Numbered from the stretch's first letter, positions 43,048-52,469 are shown. The stretch is 64,000 nt of DNA from Streptomyces sp. SCSIO 75703 (GCF_036607905.1 NZ_CP144555.1:4712001-4776000); one strand, 5' to 3'. A program made the numbers and translations. Notes: generated from the letters alone by a model not told the origin.

Positions 43048-44391
43048 CTACCCCGCTCCCGGCCCCGGCACGGCCGCCGCCTGCCGGGGCCCCGCCGTTC
43101 CGTAGGCGCCCCGCACGGCCGCGGCGGGCGCCTCGACGGGGATCTCCACGACGGGCTGCTCCGCGGCGCCGACCTCGGGGACCGCGCCGCTGGGCGTGCC
43201 GGTGGCCGCGGCGACCACGGCCGCCGGGGTGCCACCGCGGCGGCGGACCGCGCCGGGCAGCAGCAGCCGGCGTCCGCCGGTGTGCAGGGCGACGGCGGTC
43301 ATCGGCAGGGCGACCAGCAGCAGCCCGGCCCCCAGCGCCAGGCCCATGCCGGCGAAACCGGCCCGTGCCGAGAGCACGCTGCCCGTCAGCGGTCCGGCCG
43401 CGGCGCCCAGCGAGGACGCCGAGCCGACCAGTACCGCCCAGCGGCCCCGCGGGTCGAGGGAGGCGGCGAGCCCGATGAGGTACGAGAGCACGACCGGGTA
43501 GAGGGTGTTCCAGGCGATCTCGCCGGTGGCGAAGGTGAGCGGGGTGGTCGCGGCGGCGCTCACCGCGATGCATCCGGCGATCAGTACGGTGCCGCCGCCG
43601 ATCGGCATCGCGCGCCCGAGCCGGGAGCCGATCGCCCCGGCCGCGAGGATGCCGACGAGCCCGGCGCCGAGGGCCGCGGCGAAGACGGCGCCGAGGGCGG
43701 CGTCCCCGAGGTGGGCCTGGGTCAGCCCGATCCGGCCGCTGACGCCCCACAGGGAGTTCTGGGCGAGGGACCAGCAGAGCACGGTGACGGCGAGGACCGC
43801 GCCGGAGCGGCGGCGGGGGAGCGGGGCCGTCTCGTGCGGGGCGGGCGAGGCACCGGCGCGGCCCGGCAGCCGGCCGGTGAGCGGCCACACGGCGAGCGCG
43901 GTGAGCGCGATCGCGGCGAGCGGCAGCCCGTGGTCCGGGCCGAGGTGGGGGACCGTCAGGTAGACGGCGCCGGCCAGCGCGGAGACGCTGAGCAGGCCCA
44001 GGGTGGAGGCGCGGTGCGGATCGCGTGCGGCGGCGATCCGGGTGGCGGCGACCGTGGTGGCCGTACCGGAGCCGAAGCCGCCGACGACCGCGCCGACGAC
44101 GACGGCCGGGACGGTGTCGGCGAGCGCGGCGGCACCGTAGCCGAGGACGGCCAGGGTGAGGCCGAGCCGGGCCAGGGCGCGGGCGCCGCTCTTGCGTACC
44201 CGGGAGGCGAGCAGGAAGCCGGCCGAGGCCGAACTCAGCAGCAGGGCACTGCCGATGGCGCCCGCCTGGGTGGCGCTCAGCGGAAGCCCGGTGTCGAGTC
44301 TGCCGACGGTGGTGGGGAGCAGATACGGGGGGAGGTACCCGGCCGTGAAGAGGGCGACGAGGGGCCAGGGAGAGGTGCGGGGGGCGAACAC
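43048..44391 (-). CDS. MFS transporter
   Basis: A 447-residue membrane protein with ATG at the complement of 44389-44391. About twelve hydrophobic helices are visible (LVALFTAGYLPPYLLPTTVG, GFGSGTATTVAATRI, LVGILAAGAIGSRLGRAMPI, ASSLGAAAGPLTGSVLSARA), followed by a hydrophilic Val/Ala/Pro-rich C-terminal tail of about 70 residues. Loops contain SRVRKSGARALARLG, the MFS loop-like basic motif. Substrate unknown. It is convergent with the adenine deaminase gene; the divergent kinase gene lies beyond a 704-bp gap. Confidence 0.85.
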   Translation of the reverse strand: MFAPRTSPWPLVALFTAGYLPPYLLPTTVGRLDTGLPLSATQAGAIGSALLLSSASAGFLLASRVRKSGARALARLGLTLAVLGYGAAALADTVPAVVVGAVVGGFGSGTATTVAATRIAAARDPHRASTLGLLSVSALAGAVYLTVPHLGPDHGLPLAAIALTALAVWPLTGRLPGRAGASPAPHETAPLPRRRSGAVLAVTVLCWSLAQNSLWGVSGRIGLTQAHLGDAALGAVFAAALGAGLVGILAAGAIGSRLGRAMPIGGGTVLIAGCIAVSAAATTPLTFATGEIAWNTLYPVVLSYLIGLAASLDPRGRWAVLVGSASSLGAAAGPLTGSVLSARAGFAGMGLALGAGLLLVALPMTAVALHTGGRRLLLPGAVRRRGGTPAAVVAAATGTPSGAVPEVGAAEQPVVEIPVEAPAAAVRGAYGTAGPRQAAAVPGPGAG

Positions 44392-45095
44392 GGGCGTTCC
44401 CGGGGCGTGCGAAAGGGAAGGGGGAGAGCGCCGATCGCCGGAAGGTCACGGGATCGTGCGGGGCAATTTGTATCAAGCCCGGGAGGGCCACGGGAGGCGA
44501 GCGGGTGTGATCTGGGCCACAGATGTGTTTGGGGTGGGGGAGGCTGGGTAGCAGCGATCTCTTCCGGTGGCTCGGAGGGTGGGTGGAATGGGGTGAAGTG
44601 CCCCTGTCCCGCCCGGTGTTGGGGGCCCGGTGGAGAGGTCTCGGGGCCGGCGCCGGGGCAGACGGGCCGCCCCGGGCACGGGACGCGGGTCCGGTGGCCC
44701 TCCGGGCGTTCGGGGTGCTCCGGGTGTCAGTTCGCTGGATGCCCGTGCTGCCGGTGGGCGGGCGCGGTCGTGTGCCGGTGTGGGCGCGGACGCGTGGGGG
44801 CGCGACGGTACGGGGCGCGGGGGCGTCCGGGCGCCTGCCGGTACGGGCCACGAGCCGGCGAGGGGTGCCGACCGGGCCGGTGCGGGCGGGACGGCGGATC
44901 GGGCCGGTGCGGGCGGGACGGCGGATCGGCGGATCGACAGGTCGGCGGCCGGTGGGGCGTGCCGGAGACCGGTGTGCTCCGCGGCGGGTTCTGCCTCCGG
45001 ACCGCCCCGCGGGCGTGACACCCTCCGGGACGGCCCCGCCAGGCGCCGGAGGTGGTGCACACTGGCCTGATCCGCACCACGCCAGGGAGCGCACC
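44392..45095. other. Divergent intergenic region between MFS and PfkB genes
   Basis: No credible gene is seen in these 704 bp; open frames exist on both strands but have no family resemblance or ribosome binding site. The A/T-richer piece around 44,460-44,530 probably holds promoters. A 27-bp unit is duplicated in tandem at 44874-44927. Confidence 0.5.
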
Positions 45096-46619
45096 GTGAC
45101 AGCGTCCACCGTGTCCACCGCGTCGACCACGCCCGACGAGTCCGCCGCAGGACCGCCGCCCACCGGCGTGTCGCCCCGGAAACGGGCCGACACGCGGGCC
45201 GGACTCCCCGCCGGCGCGCCGGCCGGAAGGCCCACCGAGGGCCCGCACGGCGTGTCGTCGCGGGCGCCGCACGGCGTGCCGTCGGAGATTCCCCACGGCG
45301 TGCCGGCCGACGTCACGCACGACACGCCGTACGACGCGTACGACACGCCCGAGCCCCCGCCCGCCCCGCCCTCTGCCGGCACACCGGCCTCCCGGCCCCC
45401 CGCCCCCGCCGCCGACACGCCGACCACCACGCCCACCAGCCCCGCCGCGCCCTTGGCCGGCACCCCCGCGGGGCTCTCCGACGTCCCGCCCGCCGAGGAA
45501 CGCACGCACCGCCACCACGCCGACGAGTCACCCGGCCGCCACCCCCAGGCCGACCCGCTCGCCGCCCTGCGCACCCCGCAGGACCCGCCCTGGGACGTGT
45601 ACCTGACCGGCACCGTCTTCCTCGACGTCATCTTCACCGGACTCGACTCCGCCCCCGTGCGCGGCACCGAGTCCTGGGCGCGCGGCATGGGATCGAGCCC
45701 CGGCGGCGTGGCCAACATGGCGACCGCCCTGGCCCGCCTCGGCCTGCGCACCTCGCTCGCCGCCGCCTTCGGCGACGACCACTACGGCGACTACTGCTGG
45801 GACGCCCTCGCCCAGGGCGAGGGCATCGACCTCACCCCCTCCCGGACCGTCCCCGGCTGGCACTCTCCGGTCACGGTCTCGATGGCGTACGAGGGGGAGC
45901 GCACGATGGTCTCCCACGGCCACGAGCCCCCGCCGCAGGAGCCCTCGCCGCAGTGCCCGCCCCGCACCCGCGCGGCCATCGCCTCCCTCACCCCCGGCGT
46001 CCGCGCCCCCTGGATCGCGCAGGCGGCCGCCCGCGGCACCCGGGTCTTCGCCGACGTCGGCTGGGACGACACCGGTGCCTGGGACCTGGCGGGACTGCCC
46101 GACCTCGCCCACTGCGAGGCGTTCCTGCCGAACGCCGCCGAGGCCATGCGCTACACCCGCTCCGCCTGCCCCCGCGCCGCCGCGCACGCCCTGACCGACC
46201 ACGTGCCGGTCGCCGTGGTCACCCTCGGCGCGGAGGGCGCGTACGCGGTCGACGGGCGGACCGGGGAGAGCGCCGAGGTGCCGGCGATCGAGGTGGAGGC
46301 GCTGGACCCGACCGGCGCCGGGGACGTGTTCGTCGCCGGTTTCGTCACCGGCACGCTGGCCGGCTGGCCGCTCGCCGACCGGCTCGCCTTCGCGGGGCTG
46401 ACCGCGGCGCTCTCGGTGCAGGAGTTCGGCGGCTCGCTGTCGGCGCCGGGCTGGTCGGAGATCGCCGCCTGGTGGCGCCGGGTGCAGTCGGTGCCGGGGC
46501 AGGACCCCGAGGCACTGCGCCGGTACGCGTTCCTGGCGGACCTGGTCCGCGAGGAACGGGCCCGGCCCTGGCCGCTGCGCCGCGCCGTGCCCACCATCGG
46601 CTTCCGCCGCCCGGCCTGA
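45096..46619 (+). CDS. PfkB-family carbohydrate kinase with long disordered N-terminus
   Basis: About 507 residues from GTG 45096 with GGGAG upstream. The first about 160 residues are Pro/Ala/Thr-rich and contain H-G-V-(P/S)-x repeats (HGVSSRAP, HGVPSEIP, HGVPADVT). The kinase domain starts at DVYLTGTVFLDVIFTGLDSA and shows the PfkB signatures GMGSSPGGVANMATALARLG and the C-terminal LDPTGAGDVFVAGFVTG with catalytic Asp. It would phosphorylate a sugar or nucleoside; the substrate is not predictable. The start could be further downstream, since most homologues lack the long head. Confidence 0.85.
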   Translation: MTASTVSTASTTPDESAAGPPPTGVSPRKRADTRAGLPAGAPAGRPTEGPHGVSSRAPHGVPSEIPHGVPADVTHDTPYDAYDTPEPPPAPPSAGTPASRPPAPAADTPTTTPTSPAAPLAGTPAGLSDVPPAEERTHRHHADESPGRHPQADPLAALRTPQDPPWDVYLTGTVFLDVIFTGLDSAPVRGTESWARGMGSSPGGVANMATALARLGLRTSLAAAFGDDHYGDYCWDALAQGEGIDLTPSRTVPGWHSPVTVSMAYEGERTMVSHGHEPPPQEPSPQCPPRTRAAIASLTPGVRAPWIAQAAARGTRVFADVGWDDTGAWDLAGLPDLAHCEAFLPNAAEAMRYTRSACPRAAAHALTDHVPVAVVTLGAEGAYAVDGRTGESAEVPAIEVEALDPTGAGDVFVAGFVTGTLAGWPLADRLAFAGLTAALSVQEFGGSLSAPGWSEIAAWWRRVQSVPGQDPEALRRYAFLADLVREERARPWPLRRAVPTIGFRRPA

Positions 46620-46666
46620 CCCAGGGGGGGCGGGGGAGGCGGGCGGGTCCCGCTCCCCGGGGTGGA

Positions 46667-47620
46667 TCAGAATCCGAGGCGGCGGAGCTGCTTGGGGTCG
46701 CGCTGCCAGTCCTTGGCCACCTTGACGTGCAGGTCGAGGAAGACGGGCGTGCCGAGCAGGGCCTCGATCTGCTTGCGGGACTTGATGCCGACGTCCTTCA
46801 GACGCTTGCCCTTGGGGCCGATGACGATGCCCTTCTGGCTGGGGCGCTCGATGAACACGTTGGCGTGGATGTCGAGCAGCGGCTTGTCGGCCGGCCGGTC
46901 CTCGCGCGGCAGCATCTCCTCGACGACGACCGCGATGGAGTGCGGCAGCTCGTCGCGGACGCCCTCCAGGGCGGCCTCCCGGATCAGCTCGGCGACCATG
47001 ACCTGCTCGGGCTCGTCGGTCAGATCGCCCTCGGGGTAGAGGGCGGGGCCCTCCGGCATCAACGGCACCAGCAGGTCGGCGAGCAGGCTCACCTGCTTGC
47101 CGCCGGTGGCGGACACGGGCACGATCTCGGCCCAGGCGATGCCCAGCTCCGCGCCGAGCCGGTCGATGGCGATGAGCTGCTCGGCGAGGGCCTTGGAGTC
47201 GACGAGGTCCGTCTTGGTGACGATCGCCACCTTCGGGGTCTTCTTGATCCCGGCCAGCTCCTTGGCGATGAAACGGTCGCCGGGGCCGATCTTCTCGTTG
47301 GCGGGCAGACAGAAACCGATCACGTCGACCTCGGCCCACGTCGTGCGCACCACGTCGTTCAGCCGCTCGCCCAGCAGCGTGCGCGGTTTGTGCAGCCCGG
47401 GGGTGTCCACCAGGATGAGCTGGGCGTCCGCACGGTGCACGATGCCGCGCACGGTGTGCCGGGTGGTCTGCGGCCGGTTCGAGGTGATGGCCACCTTCTG
47501 CCCGACCAGAGCGTTCGTGAGGGTGGACTTGCCCGCGTTGGGGCGGCCCACGAAGCAGGCGAAGCCGGCCCGGTGGACAGCCTCGGCCGGCGTTTCGGAT
47601 GACTGGGTGCGCACGCTCAT
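46667..47620 (-). CDS. era: GTPase Era
   Basis: A 317-residue GTPase with ATG at the complement of 47618-47620. G1 GRPNAGKSTL, G2-region ITSNRPQTTRHTVRG, G3 VDTPGLHKP, G4 TKTDLVD and the C-terminal KH domain (ERPSQKGIVIGPKGKRLKDV, LDLHVKVAKDWQRDPKQL) are all present. Era binds the 3' end of 16S rRNA and is essential for 30S assembly. Its upstream side marks the boundary of the second accessory block. Confidence 0.97.
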   Translation of the reverse strand: MSVRTQSSETPAEAVHRAGFACFVGRPNAGKSTLTNALVGQKVAITSNRPQTTRHTVRGIVHRADAQLILVDTPGLHKPRTLLGERLNDVVRTTWAEVDVIGFCLPANEKIGPGDRFIAKELAGIKKTPKVAIVTKTDLVDSKALAEQLIAIDRLGAELGIAWAEIVPVSATGGKQVSLLADLLVPLMPEGPALYPEGDLTDEPEQVMVAELIREAALEGVRDELPHSIAVVVEEMLPREDRPADKPLLDIHANVFIERPSQKGIVIGPKGKRLKDVGIKSRKQIEALLGTPVFLDLHVKVAKDWQRDPKQLRRLGF

Positions 47621-47674
47621 GGCGCCATTGTCCCCGATCCCCGACCCCCCACCGCACCACGCCCGCCCGAAGAC

Positions 47675-47710
47675 GGTACCGCCCGCCCCGGAAGCGGGAC
47701 GGGCGGCACC
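47675..47710 (-). terminator. Hairpin between the FG-GAP remnant and era
   Basis: A 15-bp imperfect stem (47675-47689 with 47696-47710, two mismatches) and a six-base loop, about 30 bp past the stop of the minus-strand FG-GAP fragment. It would stop its transcription before era. Confidence 0.6.
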
Positions 47711-47739
47711 GGCGGCGGGACCCTGCGGCCCGCCCCCTG

Positions 47740-48081
47740 TCAGCCCATGGCCCGGACCGACCTCCAGTCCACGGTGAGCACGATCTTCACCGGCGCCTTG
47801 GCCTCGGTCCTGGACGGCTGGTAGATCCGCATCTGCCCGTCGGCGGCGTACCGGGCCCAGATGTCGGGGATGCCGTCCCCGTTGACGTCCGGGATGCCGA
47901 GCGCCGTCGAGATCACGGACTCCTTCCAGTTCGTGCCGTAGGGCACGTCACCGCCGAGCGAACCGGTGGCCAGCTTGAGCGAGACGAGGTCGACGCTGCC
48001 GCGGACGGGACCGGGCCTGCCGTGGCGGACGTTGAGCGCGCCGTTGTCCAGGTTGCGCCAGAGCAGGTCCGGGGTGCCGTC
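47740..48081 (-). pseudogene. C-terminal end of an FG-GAP/VCBS repeat protein
   Basis: About 113 codons on the minus strand down to a TGA at 47740. They encode FG-GAP repeats (GIPDVNGDGIPDIWARY, DGTPDLLWRNLDNGAL) and a terminal KIVLTVDWRSVRAMG. The sequence stops abruptly near 48,081, where forward-reading RHS sequence begins. Proteins with FG-GAP repeats are often large secreted or surface proteins. Everything upstream is missing, so this is a fragment. It probably once belonged to a full gene from the same island as the RHS toxin. Confidence 0.75.
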
Positions 48082-51000
48082 CCCAACATCACCCGCTACG
48101 CCTACGACGGCATGGGCCGAGTGGTGCAGGAGACGCCCGTCCTCAAGGTCGAGGACCCGCTGACGCGGGAGACCACCTCCCAGCCCGTCCCCGAGCGCGC
48201 GACCCGCTACGAGTACGGCGAGGACTGGTCCACGGTCGTCAACCCGTCCGGCGCCTCCTCCTACCGCGTCCACACCGACGCCCTCGGCCGCACCAGCCGC
48301 GTCGACACCTTCGACCCGGCGGCGCCCGGCGGCTTCACCTCCACCCGCTACACGTACGACCGGCACGGCCGGTTGGTGAAGGCCACCGGCTCCGCCGACA
48401 CCGCCCACCCGTGGACCTGGGCCTACGACCACCGCGGACGGCAGACCTCCGCCACCGACCCGGACACCGGCACCACCCGCGTCACCTACGACCACCTCGA
48501 CCGGCCGCTGACCACCACCAACGCCCGCGGCACCACGGTCTGGAACGGCTACGACGCCCTCTCCCGCCCCACCGAGCAGCGCCTCGACGGCCCCACCGGC
48601 ACCCTGCTGTCCGACCTCACCTACGACTCGGCCCCCGGCGGCAAGGGCATGCCGGCCCGCGCCACCCGCTACACCGACGGCGAGCCGTACACACAGAAGA
48701 TCGACGGCTACACCAAGGACTACCAGCCCACCTCCACCACGCTGACGCTGCCGCAGAGCATCGCCGGCACCTGGGGCCTGCAGTCCTCGTACACGTACGG
48801 CTACACCTACGACGACACCGGCAAGCTGAAGGAGGCCTCACTGCCGGCGGTCGGCCGCTTCGCCGCCGAGCAGCTCGTCGTCCGCTACAACAAGGACGGC
48901 AACCCGCTCTCGGTCTCCGGCAAGGACTGGTACGGCGCCGAGACCGTCTACGACTCCTACGGCCAGGTGCTGCGCTCGACCCTCGGCGCGCAGCCGTACC
49001 GCGTGTGGACACAGAACTCCTTCGACGAGTCGAGCGGCGAGCTGAAGGAACAGTCCGTCCACCGGGAGCAGACCGGGGACAAGACCCTGGTCGGCGGCCA
49101 CCTCGTCTCCCGCCGCTCCTACGCCTACGACCCCGCGGGCAACGTCACCTCGATCCGGGAGCACTCGACCGGCATCGAGGAGCGCCAGTGCTTCGCGTAC
49201 GACCCCCTCGGCCAGCTCAAGACGGCCTGGACGGCCCAGGACCAGACCGCCTGCACCGCCCCCAAGGGCAGCGACGGCACCCCGCGGGTGTCCGCCGGCA
49301 AGGACAACTCCGGCTACTGGCAGGAGTACGAGTACGACCTGGTCGGCAACCGCACCAAGCTCACCGAGAAGGACCTCACCGGCGACACCGCCAAGGACGC
49401 CACCACCACCTACGCCTACGGCAAGGCCGACGGCACCCAGCCGCACACGCTGACCACGGTGACGAGGACCTACACCACCCTCCAGGGCGCCCAGGTCACC
49501 GCAGAGGCGCGGCGCCTGTACGAGCTGACCGGCGAGACCAAGTCCGTCACCTCCGCCGACAACGGCGACAAACAGGAACTGACCTGGACCTACGACGGAC
49601 AGGTCGACCGGATCAAGGGCCAGGGTGCCGGCGGCCGGACCCCGTACGTCGGGCTCGCCGACAAATGCCTCGACCTGAAGGGCGGCACGGCGACCGCCGG
49701 GACCGTGGTCCAGCTCTACGGCTGCAACACCTCCGCCGCGCAGAACTGGCGCTTCGCCGTCGGCCCCGCCCAGACCGACCCCGACAGGGGCACGCTCACC
49801 ATCTACGACCACTGGTGCGCGCAGCCGGTCGGCAACGCAGCCGGGTCGGCGGTCCAGCTCCGCAAGTGCGACGGCTCGGCCGGGCAGGAGCTGAAGCGCA
49901 GCACCTCCGGTGAGCTGAAGCACCTCGCCTCCGGCCTGTGCTACGCGGTCAAGGGGGCCGACTCCGCCAACTCGACCCCGGTCGTGTTGGCCGCCTGCGA
50001 CGCCACCAAGGCCGAGCAGCAGTGGGCACCCCAGAACGACACCCGGCACCTCTACGGCCCCGACGGATCACGCCTGCTGACCGTCAAGGGCAAGCAGGCC
50101 ACCCTCCACCTGGGCGAGTCCGAGGTCACCGTCCAGCGCGGCGGCACCCTGGTCAACACCCAGCGCACCTACGCGGCCCCCGGCGGCGCGGTCATGCGCC
50201 ACTCCTTCGGCACGGCGAGCGAGAGCCTCGTCGCGCTCGCCGGCGACCACCAGGGCAGCACCTACGCGGAGGTGGTGCTGAACGGCGAGATGCCGGTGCG
50301 CATCCGCAAGCAGGACCCGTTCGGCAACCAGCGCGGCACCGACACGGCCGGTGTCAACTTCCAGAGCCACACCGGGTTCCTGGGCGCGACGCGGGACGAC
50401 GCCTCCGGCTACCAGCCGCTGGGCGCACGCCTGTACGACCCCGTCGTCGGGCGCTTCCTCTCCGCCGACCCGGTCCTGGACCTCAACGACCGCCTCCAGT
50501 CCAACGGGTACGCCTACGCGCACAACAACCCGGTGACGATGTCCGACCCGACGGGCCTGGCCATCTCCCTGACCGCCTCGGAACGGGCGGCGGCCCTGGC
50601 CGGCGCGGGCCTGTCCGCGGCGCAGGTGGCCCAGGCACACGCCACCATGGGCAAGTCGCTGACCTCGGTGATCCTCTCCGTCGCCTGGGCGACGCTCAAG
50701 GACTTCATCGGCATCAACGACGCGCTCGCCTGCTTCGGCGGCGACATGTGGTCCTGCGGCAGCATCATCGTGGGCGCGATCCCGTGGACCAAGCTCGGCA
50801 AGATCCCGTCGGTGCTGAAGGCCGTCAAGCGCACGATCGACGCGATCCAGTCCTTCCGTACGGCGAAGAAGGCCGCGGAAGGCGTCCTCAAGGCGGCCAA
50901 GGCGGCCGAGGCGGCGGCGTTGAAGGCGAAGAAGGCGGCGATCGAGAAGGCGAAGAAGGAAGCCGCGCAACGCGCCAAGAAGAAGGCCGCCGAACAGGCG

Positions 51001-52113
51001 AAGAGAACCACCGACAAGGCGGTCGCCAAGACCAAGAAGACCGGCAGCCCGGTCCAGAAACAGGCGCAGGCCAAGGCGGCCCCGAAGGTTTCCTCCGCGT
51101 CCTCCGGCAAGAGTTCGGGAGGCGGCGGGAAGAGTTCCGGAGCCAAACCGGGCGGCGATTCAGGGGGCTCGTCCCGTAACAAGGGCGGCTCCAGCGGAAG
51201 CGGCGGCGACGGGAAGGCGACGGACGGTCCCGGGTGCAACAGCTTCGTCCCCGGCACCAGGGTCCTGATGGCCGACGGCACCACCAAGCCGATCGAAGAG
51301 GTCAAGGTGGGCGACAAGGTCGTCGCCACCGACCCGGCAAGTGGCGAGAAGCGGGTCGAGACGGTCACCGCCGAGATCAAGGGCGAGGGCCTGAAGCACC
51401 TGGTCAAGGTCACCATCGCCACCGACCGCGCGGCCGGCCCGAAGACGGCCGAGGTCACCGCGACCGACGGCCATCCGTTCTGGGTCCCGGAACTCGGCGA
51501 GTGGATCGACGCGACAGACCTCCGCCCCGGCCAATGGCTCCAGACCAGTGCCGGCACCCACGTCCAGATCACCGCGATCGACCGTTGGACAGCCCACACG
51601 ACAGCAGTCCACAACCTCACCGTCAGCGACCTCCACACGTACTATGTGCTGGCGGGGGCCACTCCGATACTCGTTCACAACTGCAACTCTGGCGTAGACT
51701 CTGCTGGCGAAGCGTGTGCTTGCGGAGGTGGCCCCCAAGCCTATTCAGTTGCCTTCGAGATGACTCTTGATGTAGCCGATTTCGGTCGATCGCGAGGTAC
51801 GCATTTCAGGCGGGCGAATGAGGCGCTTGACGCGGCGCTTCAGTCGGACGCTGGCTTTGCTCAGTCGATGGAGCAAATGATTCCGGGGATCGGTGGAGCT
51901 GTCTCCTCACAGGGGGGTAGGCGAACCCCGGCTGGGTGGACCTGGCAACATGAGCCGGCCTCCAACGCCGGCGGACGACAGGGTGTGATGCGCCTCGTGC
52001 CGCGTTCCCAGCATGATCCTGGGTCGCTCTGGCAGCATCTGTTGCATCCCGGTGGCTCCGGCGGCTACTCGGAGTGGGCGGTTCCGAACGGCGCCCCACG
52101 TAATAGGAGGTGA
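48079..52113 (+). CDS. RHS polymorphic toxin, 5'-truncated, with ricin-B insert, HINT and nuclease-like tip
   Basis: A continuous frame of about 1,345 codons begins mid-protein (NITRYAYDGMGRVV) at the junction with the FG-GAP remnant; the first in-frame ATG is 48112. RHS/YD repeats (YDRHGRLVKAT, YDPAGNVTSI) are interrupted by a ricin-type lectin domain (residues 520-655: DKCLDLKGGTA, NWRF, QQWAPQN). The RHS core follows (GFLGATRDDASGYQPLGARL, YDPVVGRFLSADPV), then a Lys/Ala coiled region, a HINT domain (CNSFVPGTRVLMADGTTKPI to ILVHNC) and a 141-residue tip with WTWQHEP, MRLVPRSQHDPGSLWQHLLH and PGGSGGYSEW, resembling HNH/EndoVII WHH-type toxins. A full-length gene would have secretion domains; here they are absent. 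Confidence 0.85.
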   Translation, partial: VPNITRYAYDGMGRVVQETPVLKVEDPLTRETTSQPVPERATRYEYGEDWSTVVNPSGASSYRVHTDALGRTSRVDTFDPAAPGGFTSTRYTYDRHGRLVKATGSADTAHPWTWAYDHRGRQTSATDPDTGTTRVTYDHLDRPLTTTNARGTTVWNGYDALSRPTEQRLDGPTGTLLSDLTYDSAPGGKGMPARATRYTDGEPYTQKIDGYTKDYQPTSTTLTLPQSIAGTWGLQSSYTYGYTYDDTGKLKEASLPAVGRFAAEQLVVRYNKDGNPLSVSGKDWYGAETVYDSYGQVLRSTLGAQPYRVWTQNSFDESSGELKEQSVHREQTGDKTLVGGHLVSRRSYAYDPAGNVTSIREHSTGIEERQCFAYDPLGQLKTAWTAQDQTACTAPKGSDGTPRVSAGKDNSGYWQEYEYDLVGNRTKLTEKDLTGDTAKDATTTYAYGKADGTQPHTLTTVTRTYTTLQGAQVTAEARRLYELTGETKSVTSADNGDKQELTWTYDGQVDRIKGQGAGGRTPYVGLADKCLDLKGGTATAGTVVQLYGCNTSAAQNWRFAVGPAQTDPDRGTLTIYDHWCAQPVGNAAGSAVQLRKCDGSAGQELKRSTSGELKHLASGLCYAVKGADSANSTPVVLAACDATKAEQQWAPQNDTRHLYGPDGSRLLTVKGKQATLHLGESEVTVQRGGTLVNTQRTYAAPGGAVMRHSFGTASESLVALAGDHQGSTYAEVVLNGEMPVRIRKQDPFGNQRGTDTAGVNFQSHTGFLGATRDDASGYQPLGARLYDPVVGRFLSADPVLDLNDRLQSNGYAYAHNNPVTMSDPTGLAISLTASERAAALAGAGLSAAQVAQAHATMGKSLTSVILSVAWATLKDFIGINDALACFGGDMWSCGSIIVGAIPWTKLGKIPSVLKAVKRTIDAIQSFRTAKKAAEGVLKAAKAAEAAALKAKKAAIEKAKKEAAQRAKKKAAEQAKRTTDKAVAKTKKTGSPVQKQAQAKAAPKVSSASSGKSSGGGGKSSGAKPGGDSGGSSRNKGGSSGSGGDGKATDGPGCNSFVPGTRVLMADGTTKPIEEVKVGDKVVATDPASGEKRVETVTAEIKGEGLKHLVKVTIATDRAAGPKTAEVTATDGHPFWVPELGEWIDATDLRPGQWLQTSAGTHVQITAIDRWTAHTTAVHNLTVSDLHTYYVLAGATPILVHNCNSGVDSAGEACACGGGPQAYSVAFEMTLDVADFGRSRGTHFRRANEALDAALQSDAGFAQSMEQMIPGIGGAVSSQGGRRTPAGWTWQHEPASNAGGRQGVMRLVPRSQHDPGSLWQHLLHPGGSGGYSEWAVPNGAPRNRR

Positions 52114-52120
52114 GTCGACG

Positions 52121-52441
52121 ATGTCGATTACATTTACGCATCGAGACGGGGGTATGGAGGACGGCACCGAGGCCGGTGTACCGTCACTCATCGCTGAGCT
52201 CGATGGGCCCAACGATGATGAGCACCCAGACGTATCGGTCACGGATGATGACTCCTCCTGGATTGTTTCAGCGTTTCAGGACGGAACTCTGGTGCTTGAA
52301 AATCTCGATGACAGCGACGTCCAGCCTCGCCATCTCCAGCACGTTTCGCGCGTGGAGATGATCCGGGTGATGGCCATCTTGGTTCGCGGTGACCTGACTG
52401 CTCTCCAGCAGTTGGATTGGCTTCCCGGTTACAACCACTGA
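52121..52441 (+). CDS. Cognate immunity protein of the RHS toxin
   Basis: A 106-residue acidic protein from ATG 52121, seven bases after the toxin stop. Its Shine-Dalgarno AGGAGG (52105-52110) lies within the last codons of the toxin gene, coupling their translation. Sequence highlights are SSWIVSAFQDGTLVLENLDD and HVSRVEMIRVMAILVRGDL. Codon use is less G/C-biased, like the toxin tip. By position it should neutralise the C-terminal nuclease of the RHS protein. The family is not recognised. Confidence 0.75.
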   Translation: MSITFTHRDGGMEDGTEAGVPSLIAELDGPNDDEHPDVSVTDDDSSWIVSAFQDGTLVLENLDDSDVQPRHLQHVSRVEMIRVMAILVRGDLTALQQLDWLPGYNH

Positions 52442-52469
52442 CGTTGAACTCGGGATGTCGTGCTGCTGA

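Noticed and set aside
41867..45751. An open minus-strand frame of almost 1,300 codons across RNase Z, adenine deaminase, MFS and PfkB genes
   Set aside because: It crosses several well-supported genes on both strands and has the Arg/Pro composition of antisense or shifted frames.
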